Part shown: piece by piece, positions 20,201 through 26,421 of the stretch
Numbering within the stretch: position 1 is the stretch's first letter
Layout of the letters: every line of letters starts with the position of its first letter
Origin: Tautonia rosea
Lineage (GTDB): Bacteria; Planctomycetota; Planctomycetia; Isosphaerales; Isosphaeraceae
Reading direction: 5' to 3'
DNA length: 64,000 nt
NCBI RefSeq assembly: GCF_012958305.1
Contig: NZ_JABBYO010000017.1
Span: 62,001 to 126,000 of the forward strand
Position numbers and translations under genes: made by a program
Notes under the pieces: generated by a model
Seen by the model: the letters and a program-made list of their open reading frames with translations, nothing else
The model's database searches: none
Told to the model about the DNA's origin: nothing

Positions 20201-22326
20201 CAGTCGGCCAGGACCACGCCGTCGTCTCCCGTCGTCTCCTCGACGATCACTTGGCCTCCTTGCGACACCAGGACGCGAGCCCCTGGGCGTCCCGACCCCT
20301 TGACCATATCCTGCACGAAGACGAGCATTTGGTCACGCGAGGTTTTGACGATCGCATCCAGATCGCTGCCGATCACCAGGGTCGTCGCCTGGAGCTTCTC
20401 CTCGTCGCTCACCTTGATGACGTGAACGCCCGGAACCTCAAGCGTGTTTAACGCAAACTCATGCTTGATCGGCGCATACTTGGTGAACTCGGGAACCTCG
20501 ACCGTCCACTCGGCATCCGGCGCAACCAGCCCCACATCAAGCGATTCGACCCCCTTCAAGGCGTGCTTCTTGCGGAAGTACGACTCGGGGTTCAGGGTGA
20601 ACGATCGGAAGGTCAGTGTTTCGATATTCCGGGTCGTGATCTCCAGGATCGGCACCTCGCCCGATCGAAACGTACGCGGGGTGACGACCGTCAGCTCGGT
20701 CGATTCCATGATGACGATACGCTGCGTCGCCCGTGACTGCCAGGGTTCGACCGCCACGCGCTTGTAGCGGTCGATAGCCTGCTCGGGCTGTCGCCGCTCC
20801 ACTTCCAGCACCTCGCCGATGCGAAACTGGGCGTGGCCGCTCGGCTCGGTGCCGGGGAACTTGCCGATCAGCGTCTCCCACGCGGCAATCGCCTCATCGA
20901 ACCGTTCTTGCTGGGCGAAGCTCTCGCCAATCTGGAACAACAGCTCCGGCACTCTTGGATCCAGCGGATATTGAGTGACGAACTGCCGGAACGAGGACCG
21001 AGCATCGTCAAATTGTTCCTTGCGTAAGTGATCGTTGGCGATCATGAGTTGCGTGTTGACGATCTCGCGCTGAGCGTCGGCCGATTGCGGACCATCGGGA
21101 TACTGGGCCAGGTAGCCCCGGAAGGCGTCGATCGCCTCGGCGAAGCGTTCCTGCTGACGAAGAACCTGGGCCACCTGAAAGGCGACGGTCATCCGAAGCT
21201 CGGCCAGGTCTTCGCGGGCGGCGTCGGTCGTCACGCGGAACGACTCCTCGGCGAGGAAGGCGCGGAAGGCATCGAGCGCCCGCTGGCTCTGGCCGCGGAA
21301 TTGAGCCGAGGTCCCGATCCAGGCCGCGGCCTTCACGGCCTGCTCGTGTTCGGGAAAGGCGTCGAGATAGCGACGCAGGGCGGCAATGCCCAGGTCGAGG
21401 CTCGTGTCGTCGGGCGGCTGAGGAATGCCGTAGGTCCGGGCGATCTGGAAGAGGGCGTCGGCCCTCACGTCCTTCGCGGGATCGACGTTCTCAAGGTCGC
21501 GGGCCAGGTCGGTCCAGGTCAATCGGGCCGGAAGCGCCTGGCCGAGGGCAAGCTGAGACTCCCCGAGATGGAACCTCGCCTGAGGCCGATCCGCTCCTTC
21601 CTCGAACGAGGCGATGTAATCCTGAAATTCGTCCACGGCTCGGCCGTGGTTTCCGCTTTGCTGGCTGGCCAAGCCCATCCGGAAGCGAATCCTGGCGCGA
21701 AGCTCGTCTCCTTTCGCCAGCGATCGGGCCTGGTCGAGCAGGGCGTGCGCGGCCTCGGGATCGGGTGTGGCAGAGGGTTGCTCGGGCTCCAGGAGGCGAT
21801 CAGCGAAGGCCACATACACGCCGGCCAGACTGTCTTTGCGCGCCGGGTCGAGCAAGGTCTCGACCTGGGCGCGGGCCAGGGCCTCGGCCTGTTCGGGACG
21901 ATCGGCGGCCAGCTCGGTCGCGGCCAGCTCAGAGCGGAGCTTGACCGACCATCGGCCGTCGGGGTCGGCATCGAGGGCGGCGGTCAAGACGTCCCTGGCC
22001 TGATCCGGCTGCTTGCCCAGGCGCAGCGCCACGCCTCGAATCCAGGCGGCATAGGCGCGGCGGTCGGCGTCGGCCTCGTCGCCCGATCCCCATGCGTCGA
22101 GCAGGGCGGCGGCCTCGACATACTGCCCGTCTTGCAGGCGATCGACGATTGTGCCGGGCAGGTCGGGGGCGATCGGCTCAATCACCTGCCGGGCGTCCGG
22201 CACCCGGAGCGGCGCAACGTCGGAAGCGTCCTTCGAGTCTTCCCCTCCCTGTTGCGCGAAGACGGCAATGGCCCCCGACAGCACCAGGGCCATCGAGACG
22301 GTGGCTCGGCCGTGCCAGTTCCTCAT
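14239..22326 (-). CDS. Giant TPR / alpha-2-macroglobulin-like / TPR protein without thioester
   Basis: Exported protein of 2,695 residues. ATG 22326 has AAAGGAG 8 bases upstream and a signal peptide (WHGRATVSMALVLSGAIAVFA). Residues about 30-600 are tetratricopeptide repeats (for example FRGYLAQYPDGPQSADAQ). From about 610 come macroglobulin-type beta domains with PVGSYQIRLEQPG and YLDGEAFRLTA. A Met/Gly-rich stretch (MMGMGGGMGGMPGMPG) near 1270 sits in the bait-region position, followed by VTLTAPTALSRYEFSARGVT, the A2M domain core. The alpha-toroid follows (GGWPWVPSR), then MG10-like YPGTTTYDVFGNLSG near 2030. A second TPR block covers about 2090-2450, then a carboxypeptidase-regulatory-like domain. 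Where relatives carry CxEQ, this protein has RICLPPSNS, so no thioester can form. Regular A2Ms are 1,500-1,900 residues. Confidence 0.88.
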   Translation of the reverse strand: MRNWHGRATVSMALVLSGAIAVFAQQGGEDSKDASDVAPLRVPDARQVIEPIAPDLPGTIVDRLQDGQYVEAAALLDAWGSGDEADADRRAYAAWIRGVALRLGKQPDQARDVLTAALDADPDGRWSVKLRSELAATELAADRPEQAEALARAQVETLLDPARKDSLAGVYVAFADRLLEPEQPSATPDPEAAHALLDQARSLAKGDELRARIRFRMGLASQQSGNHGRAVDEFQDYIASFEEGADRPQARFHLGESQLALGQALPARLTWTDLARDLENVDPAKDVRADALFQIARTYGIPQPPDDTSLDLGIAALRRYLDAFPEHEQAVKAAAWIGTSAQFRGQSQRALDAFRAFLAEESFRVTTDAAREDLAELRMTVAFQVAQVLRQQERFAEAIDAFRGYLAQYPDGPQSADAQREIVNTQLMIANDHLRKEQFDDARSSFRQFVTQYPLDPRVPELLFQIGESFAQQERFDEAIAAWETLIGKFPGTEPSGHAQFRIGEVLEVERRQPEQAIDRYKRVAVEPWQSRATQRIVIMESTELTVVTPRTFRSGEVPILEITTRNIETLTFRSFTLNPESYFRKKHALKGVESLDVGLVAPDAEWTVEVPEFTKYAPIKHEFALNTLEVPGVHVIKVSDEEKLQATTLVIGSDLDAIVKTSRDQMLVFVQDMVKGSGRPGARVLVSQGGQVIVEETTGDDGVVLADWPQPRDPGAPLSYLVIDGPHVAGTGLGVPQQVARGLSPRAFLYTDRPAYRPGQQVELRGVVREVKEGQYDHVPGATYRLEVIDSRGRRIIEKEVALSDFGTFHESIPIDSSAPVGSYQIRLEQPGKSSFSGAFQVQAYQLRKVDLTIDLPRSVYFRGETVEGKAIARYQYGTPLAGRSILVELPDGRTLSGETDDNGEYEFVFETTGFGEEQPLMIIGRLPEEGVAVSGSAMLAVRGFRIDLSTPRDVYLDGEAFRLTARTIDALGEPTKEALELAILKRVGERGVIAERQVETKSFETDDATGTASVDLVINDSEGGSYVLRASGTDRFGNPIVAERVVTISGSEDAEKLRILADRLAFKVGEQAEVNLHNRSGTGPAIVTWEADRILDYRIVTLNDGENVVSWDASDAQFPNVTLAAARMADSAFYTAQAEITLQRDLRVTIEPAKERVGPGEDFEVVLTATDQLGNPVKAELSLALVDRALLRMFDDPHPPIGPFFYDQIRTGAFATEATNTFRYAPPTEPIADALLEEQQREDLTVLMSQESEAVRAQAGQMMGMGGGMGGMPGMPGPDGLFAAPSAAPALPELAAEPFGMIAADAAAPMVDDEGVALGRRMRGAAPARPKLGYLGQEFADRRGGGRFDTEAPVTRQQFVETAYWNPSIVTGDDGTARVTLTAPTALSRYEFSARGVTGADTLAGQTTADVQVAQDFFVELSVPSILTEGDQPRFLARVHHTGVKGRVELRLGSYATGQDREDPKTIEVDSDGVTEVLFDPIPIPDATSIELTLTARAGDKADEIRTNVPVRPWGVQAIASASGSSRDDATVFLELPKGRRYDAPEMLITLSPSIQRMLIEVALGQQFWFRSGGIDRDLARICLPPSNSMADRASDLLAATEALVYLRKVGGADAPEAARLTDRIRGLVAELVGLQNDDGGWPWVPSRPESPGASDQLTSASVLWSLSMAESLGLLSDRSVADRAVGWLEQQFAQLDAGDRDTRAALLHALSTRGRAGFEQANRLNRDRQDLSNSALAFLALTFANLDRSSLAAEVLGVLGPRSKTTAPEPGAPLQRYWEADTRHPFFQTTTEVTALATLAYARVRPTTPEVDQAAAWLLAHRVGFGWNPPKAKGSAIAALGRVFAEADAAGDNYRLVITVNDEEVHRIEVSGRSEGQAIRVPRKAIDPAARNRVRFNLEGRGTFGYAVTLTGFTREFGPDQDKRNRSFVIDRRVVLAAAPEFEGKPLPTGFSVAVNPQTFRNEVSQVALGGRARVELSASRYIRSGQPTWEREFLVIEEPLPSGVMLVEDSIQTSASHYEVNDGLLTLFFAPDQYPGTTTYDVFGNLSGTFRALPPSIRSAYDPGRAHLGEPTNLTVLEPGRSSTDPYRPTPDELFARGSALFEDDRFAEAAEALGALWSGYTLRDDIARQAARMLLTAHIRLDQPRPIVQFFEILREKAPEIVIPFSEIAAVGRSYAAIGEPERAYLVWRATAEASYLEDARVGEVLRQRDRPLESVAYLLDLWRTSPKTASIESDFFALSQVLAGLASQAMEDPSLRKTLLDAEVAPPQLLLQSIRLVRTFLAQSPDSPMADEASLALVNTYLDLNDHETVVTLAERYADRFQESTYLDSFRYSEALGRFRLGQYDRAIAVAETIAAATYRDDRGAEIPSPNKWQAIYILGQIFHARRDAAKAVSFYEQVADRFTDAAGAIRQLTREELELPEVTEIHPAVAPEVAAGGDGVVRAFLDEDDNPADEPSVSLRSRNIKEAAVTVYPVDLMRLYLTRRSLDGIAGIDLAGITPLVETTVPLSEGIDFDARSTDIALPVESEGAYLVMIRGDDRYASGIALVSPLELDVLEERGAGRVRVTVRLAETGEFLPGVQVRVIGSGNERFFSGETDLRGVFVAEGVRGQVTAVARRNGDQYAFFRGEALVGPPESPVQAPEPMEPAEASLEENLRLQNRSNQLRQMERLEQRFQEGGGKGVQVDKAY

Positions 22327-22431
22327 GGCAGACGCTCCTTTGGTAATTCGCCTTTTGTGTTCGCGATTCCTCATCGCAGCTCGTCGATCGACCGCGCCGG
22401 GCGGGACCGGCACCCCGGAGACGTGGCCTTC

Positions 22432-22440
22432 AGTGTACCA
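22432..22440 (-). promoter_or_regulatory. Candidate extended -10 promoter for the A2M gene
   Basis: On the minus strand TGGTACACT matches an extended -10 (TGn followed by TACACT), about 105 bases upstream of the start codon. The -35 side is poor, as allowed for extended -10 promoters. Confidence 0.4.
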
Positions 22441-22520
22441 CGCCCCTTGATCCGATAACGCTTGACCTCGGAGATGTCTTAGAGATCCCCCCAACTTCCT
22501 TGGCCGCCAGACGTTTGCCA

Positions 22521-22547
22521 CCCTCTCCCTCAACTCGGGGGAGAGGG
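22521..22547. repeat. Short palindromic element
   Basis: Perfect 9-bp arms CCCTCTCCC and GGGAGAGGG with a 9-nt loop, in the divergent intergenic region. Similar purine/pyrimidine palindromes are dispersed in many high-GC genomes; only one copy is in this window. Confidence 0.45.
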
Positions 22548-22679
22548 CCGGGGACTGGCCGTTGCCTCGCACTCCTCCAGACCGTACAACAAGGGCGATG
22601 ATCTGGCCGAGGTCTGAGCGACATGTCGACGACCTGAACGGCCCCGGCCTGAGCCAAGCATTTCCGGAGCCGCACCACG

Positions 22680-23723
22680 ATGTACCGTCAGCCCGATTCT
22701 TCGCTCAAGGCCCCGACCTACGACGACCACACCGACCTGACCGTGGTGATCGACGGTGAGGGGGAATCTCATCCCATCGCCTCGCCGAGCGATTGGGACG
22801 TCAGACGGGCGCACATCCTGTTTCACCTTCAGGAGGTGATGGGGACGCTCCCCGGCGGCGAACGCCGGGTCCCCCTGGCCCCCGAGTACGGCGAATCGGT
22901 GTCCGAGGACGGCTATACGCGCATTCACGTCACCTATGCCAGCGAGCCGGGCGACCGCGTGCCGGCCTGGCTCTCGATTCCCGACGGCGACCCTCCCGAG
23001 GGGGGCTTCCCGGCCATGATTTGCCTGCACCAGACGGTGCGGTCGGGCAAGGACGAGCCGGTCGGAGTCGACGCCCGTCCCAATCGCTCGTCGGCCAAGG
23101 AGCTGGCCGAGCGGGGCTACGTCGTCCTGACCCCTGACTATCCGAACTTCGGCGAATACACGGTCGATCCCTACGCCCTTGGCTACGCCAGTGCCTCGAT
23201 GAAGGGGATCTGGAACCACATGCGCGGCATCGACCTGTTGGCCAGCCGTCCCGAGGTCGCTCCTAACCGCATCGGCGCCATCGGCCACTCGCTCGGCGGG
23301 CACAACTCGATCTTCCTGGCCGTCTTCGACGACCGCGTGAAGGCAATCGTCTCCTCCTGCGGCTACAACAGCTTCCCGTATTATTACGAGGGGAAGATCG
23401 CCGGCTGGTCGCACAAGGGGTACATGCCCCGGATCGTCTCGAAGTTCGGGACGGATCCGGCGCGGATGCCGTTTGATTTTCCCGAACTCATCGGGGCTCT
23501 GGCTCCCCGGCCGTTCTTCTCGAATTCCCCGCTGCGGGATGCAAACTTCGAGGTCGAGGGGGTTCGCGTCTGCATCGCCGCGGCGACGCCGATTTACCGC
23601 TTGCTGGGGGCTCCCGATCACCTCGTCGTCGAGTATCCGGACGACGAGCACGACTTCCCGCCCGACGTCCGGGAACGGTCGTACCAGTTCCTCGACCATC
23701 ACCTGGGCAATTCCCGCGCGTGA
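22680..23723 (+). CDS. Alpha/beta hydrolase (dienelactone hydrolase / acetyl-xylan esterase type)
   Basis: Alpha/beta-hydrolase of 347 residues. The nucleophile elbow is GAIGHSLGGHNS near residue 203; the acid and His are likely in VEYPDDEHDFP near 323. PAMICLHQTVRSGKDEPVG is the oxyanion strand, and ERGYVVLTPDYPNFGEYT is typical of DLH-like and glucuronoyl-esterase-like planctomycete proteins. No signal peptide, so probably cytosolic. The 5' leader includes CCGGAGCCGC before the ATG. It stands alone between the divergent A2M gene and the sigma-54 regulator; substrate unknown. Confidence 0.88.
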   Translation: MYRQPDSSLKAPTYDDHTDLTVVIDGEGESHPIASPSDWDVRRAHILFHLQEVMGTLPGGERRVPLAPEYGESVSEDGYTRIHVTYASEPGDRVPAWLSIPDGDPPEGGFPAMICLHQTVRSGKDEPVGVDARPNRSSAKELAERGYVVLTPDYPNFGEYTVDPYALGYASASMKGIWNHMRGIDLLASRPEVAPNRIGAIGHSLGGHNSIFLAVFDDRVKAIVSSCGYNSFPYYYEGKIAGWSHKGYMPRIVSKFGTDPARMPFDFPELIGALAPRPFFSNSPLRDANFEVEGVRVCIAAATPIYRLLGAPDHLVVEYPDDEHDFPPDVRERSYQFLDHHLGNSRA

Positions 23724-23754
23724 TCGCATGAGCACGCGAAGGGGGTCAAACGTC

Positions 23755-23783
23755 TTGACAGAGGACCGCTCGCGGACCATAGT
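23755..23783 (+). promoter_or_regulatory. Sigma-70-type promoter for the response regulator
   Basis: Perfect -35 TTGACA (23755-23760), 17-base spacer, then CATAGT (23778-23783, 4 of 6 matches). A transcript from here would have an untranslated leader of about 135 bases before the ATG at 23924. Confidence 0.6.
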
Positions 23784-23923
23784 CAGTTGCAACGTTTCGC
23801 ATGATGCGCCACCGGGCGGGAACTTCCCGCCTGTCGCCGGATCGGGGCCGGAGTGCCCCGAGTGGCGAATCCGGGCCTGCCCAGGAGGGGCCCGGGGGCC
23901 TTGCTCAACCGGGATGAAGCGCC

Positions 23924-25369
23924 ATGGATCGACGCATCCTCGTGGTCGATGATAGCGAGCTGACCTGCCAGCAGCTCTCGTTGTTGCTCAGCCGACCCGA
24001 TCGCCGGATCAAGGTCGTCACGAACGGCACCGAGGCTCTGGAACGAATCGTCGACGGCAAGTTCTCGCTCGTGCTCACCGACCTGCGGATGGACGGCCGG
24101 GGGATCGACGGGCTCGACCTGATCCGCGAGATCCGGCAGCGCGACCTGCCGGTGACGGTCATCGTCATGACCGCCTTCGCCTCGATCGACGTGGCCGTTG
24201 AGGCCATGAAACTTGGCGCCTACGACTTTTTGACCAAGCCGATCGACCCGGATCAGGTCCAGGTCCTTGTTGAGCGCGCCCTGGCCGACCGCAGCCTGCT
24301 CGACGAGGTCAACGACGCCCGAGACCGGCTCCGCCAGCGGTTCGGCTTTCACAACCTGCTCGGCACCAGCCCCGGCATGCGAGACGTGTTCGAGCGGGTC
24401 GAGCGCGTCGCCTCGGCCCACTGCAACGTCCTGATCACCGGTGAAACCGGCACCGGCAAGGAGCTGGTCGCCCAGGCCCTTCACCTGGCCGACGCCACCC
24501 GATCCGGCCCGCTTGTCGCCGTCAATTGTGCGGCCTTGCCCGAGCCGTTGCTTGAAAGCGAGCTGTTCGGCCACGAAAAAGGGGCCTTCACCGGGGCCGA
24601 CCGCCGCAAGCAGGGTCGGTTCGAGCTGGCCGAGGGGGGCACCCTCTTCCTCGACGAGATCGGCGAGCTTCCCCTCGGCGTGCAGGCGAAGCTGCTCCGC
24701 GTCTTGCAGGACGGCACCTTCGAACGGGTCGGAGGCACCGAGACGTTGCAGGTCAACACCCGCATTCTCGCCGCAACCAATGTCGATCTCCGTCGCGCCG
24801 TGGCTGAGGGAACCTTCCGCGAAGACCTGTTCTTCCGGCTCAACGTCGTCACCGTCAACCTGCCGCCGCTTCGCGATCGGGTGGAAGACCTCCCGCTGCT
24901 GGTCGACCATTTTCTCGAACTTTTCCGCGAACGCGGCTACCCGGAGAAGACCTTCGCCCGCGAGACCCTCAGCCGGATGGCCCGCTACGACTGGCCGGGC
25001 AATGTTCGCGAGCTGGAGCACCTGGTCGAGCAACTGGCGATCACCGCTCCGGGAGAGGTCGTCCGTGTCGAGCACCTGCCCCCTTATCTCGCCGAAGGCC
25101 CCGACGAGGGCGCACTCGACCTGAGTTTTGACGTCCGCCGGCCGTTGCACGAGATTACCCGAGAGCTGACCGAGCGGATCGAGCGATCTTACCTTTGCGG
25201 CGTCCTCGAACGCTACCGAGGCCGCATCGACCGCTCGGCCGCCCACAGCGGGCTCTCTCGCCGGAGCATCAGTGAGAAGCTCCGGATTCACGCCATCGAC
25301 AAGGCCGACTTCAAGCCCCGCTCCTCCCCCTCGGCATCGGCACGCCGAAGCGTCGCGGTCGGGGACTAA
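23924..25369 (+). CDS. Sigma-54-dependent response regulator, NtrC family
   Basis: Three-domain transcription activator of 481 residues. Receiver (1-120): acidic pair D9-D10, phospho-acceptor D53 in LTDLRMDG, T83 and K105. AAA+ domain (about 145-375): Walker A GETGTGKE 173-180, sigma-54 contact loop GAFTGA 220-225, Walker B LFLDEIGEL about 241-249, and the arginine-finger region REDLFFRLN. C-terminal Fis-type helix-turn-helix (about 425-460, AAHSGLSRRSISEKLRIH). It needs RpoN to open -12/-24 promoters. No histidine kinase gene is adjacent, so it is an orphan regulator here. The receiver has a small insertion (MDGRGIDGLDL) after the phospho-Asp. Confidence 0.95.
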   Translation: MDRRILVVDDSELTCQQLSLLLSRPDRRIKVVTNGTEALERIVDGKFSLVLTDLRMDGRGIDGLDLIREIRQRDLPVTVIVMTAFASIDVAVEAMKLGAYDFLTKPIDPDQVQVLVERALADRSLLDEVNDARDRLRQRFGFHNLLGTSPGMRDVFERVERVASAHCNVLITGETGTGKELVAQALHLADATRSGPLVAVNCAALPEPLLESELFGHEKGAFTGADRRKQGRFELAEGGTLFLDEIGELPLGVQAKLLRVLQDGTFERVGGTETLQVNTRILAATNVDLRRAVAEGTFREDLFFRLNVVTVNLPPLRDRVEDLPLLVDHFLELFRERGYPEKTFARETLSRMARYDWPGNVRELEHLVEQLAITAPGEVVRVEHLPPYLAEGPDEGALDLSFDVRRPLHEITRELTERIERSYLCGVLERYRGRIDRSAAHSGLSRRSISEKLRIHAIDKADFKPRSSPSASARRSVAVGD

Positions 25370-25398
25370 TCGCGGTTCTCGCTGACCTTCTTGCGCGT

Positions 25399-25450
25399 TA
25401 GGAAACGGGGACTGGCTCCAAGTCTTCGAGGCGCCTGTCCCCATTTCCGG
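25399..25450. repeat. Dispersed palindromic repeat, copy 1
   Basis: Inverted repeat with arms at 25401-25412 (GGAAACGGGGAC) and 25437-25448 (GTCCCCATTTCC), one non-Watson-Crick pair, around a 24-base centre containing AGTCTTCGAG. A nearly identical copy is at 45655-45707. It sits between convergent genes (response regulator and DUF3179), where its stem could also end transcription. Confidence 0.75.
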
Positions 25451-25483
25451 TGGAGAGCCCGCTTCCCGCAATTCCGCGATCGA

Positions 25484-26386
25484 TCACTCCTCCGGAATCG
25501 GCTGCGAGCGATCGTTGCCGACCACCACATCGGTGTCCGAATACTGCCCGACCCACTCGCCCCAGGTTAGGCGTTCCAGGGCTTTGTGCGCCGGCAGCGT
25601 GGTGCCGACGTACTCGCCGTTGACACAGGAGAGGGCCGAGCCGTCGGGCTCTTCCAGCCAAAGGCTCTTGGTTTTCCGGTCGTAGAACAATGGGACCTTC
25701 TCGTCGGTCGCGTAGCCGGTGGTGCCGAGCGTCACCGTGGTGCCCTCGATGTCGCGACGGTAGAGACGCACCGTGTCCGGACCCCGCGCATAGACGATCG
25801 CGATGGGTGTTTCACCATCGAAATCGTTGACCACCTCGACCTTCGTCAAGACTCCCAGCGGATAGGCACGCGGGCCGGATTCGAGCACCACGCCCACCAC
25901 CTCGTTCCGATCGCCGATGTTCTGGGCAATCTCCCCATCGGGGGCCTGGACAATCGGGTAATCAACCCCCGGAATCGAGTCGCGGCCGAAGCCGCCCTGG
26001 AGCACCAGTGGGTCGAACTGCGCCTCAGTCACGTCATAGAAGTCCGGGGTCTCGCCATCGCCGATCGAGGCCCAGAGCAGTTTCTTCCCGTCCTCCTCAA
26101 AGTGAAATTGGGGTGGGCGCGAGTTGTATTCCTTCCGGTAGTTCAGACCGAGATACCCGACCGGCGCCGAAAGGTCGCGATCTTCGACCGCAAGCTGATA
26201 TTCCTTCACCTGTTCATACAGGTCGGCACCAACCAGCTTCCAGAAGAGGAATCCCCCCAGACCGAGAACGATCAGCGCGATCAAAACCCGGCTCAGCCAG
26301 GACGAGGAACGGGGAGGCTTCGGCGTCTTCGGCGGCTCGGCCGGAGGAGTCGGAGGGGTCGGATCGACAGGTTGCTGGCTCATCAA
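25484..26386 (-). CDS. DUF3179 domain-containing membrane-anchored protein
   Basis: Protein of 300 residues. A Pro-rich cytoplasmic N-terminus (residues 1-28) precedes one membrane helix (WLSRVLIALIVLGLGGFLFWKLVG, about 29-53); the rest should be extracytoplasmic. The C-terminal domain matches DUF3179: SGPRAYPLGVLTKVEVVNDF, then PIAIVYARGPDTVRLYRR and DRKTKSLWLEEPDGSA. The usual CPLC-like cysteine motif in PIxVTYCPLC is replaced by YARGP, so this is a divergent member. Function of the domain is unknown. It lies 35 bases after the CRTAC1 gene on the same strand and probably shares its transcript. Confidence 0.82.
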   Translation of the reverse strand: MMSQQPVDPTPPTPPAEPPKTPKPPRSSSWLSRVLIALIVLGLGGFLFWKLVGADLYEQVKEYQLAVEDRDLSAPVGYLGLNYRKEYNSRPPQFHFEEDGKKLLWASIGDGETPDFYDVTEAQFDPLVLQGGFGRDSIPGVDYPIVQAPDGEIAQNIGDRNEVVGVVLESGPRAYPLGVLTKVEVVNDFDGETPIAIVYARGPDTVRLYRRDIEGTTVTLGTTGYATDEKVPLFYDRKTKSLWLEEPDGSALSCVNGEYVGTTLPAHKALERLTWGEWVGQYSDTDVVVGNDRSQPIPEE

Positions 26387-26421
26387 AATTCGCCTTCGGA
26401 ACGGGGATCGAAGGAATCGGA

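Larger units (their letters stand above)
22327..22679. other. Divergent intergenic region, 353 bp
   Basis: Separates the A2M gene from the hydrolase. It holds a candidate extended -10 for the A2M gene at 22432-22440 and a 9-bp inverted repeat of the CCCTCTCCC/GGGAGAGGG type (22521-22529 with 22539-22547). The upstream extension of the A2M reading frame through this region has no protein-like character. No promoter for the hydrolase stands out. Confidence 0.6.

Noticed and set aside
22327-22572. 82-residue N-terminal extension of the A2M protein
   Set aside because: Runs through the intergenic region without protein character; signal peptide and AAAGGAG place the start at 22326.
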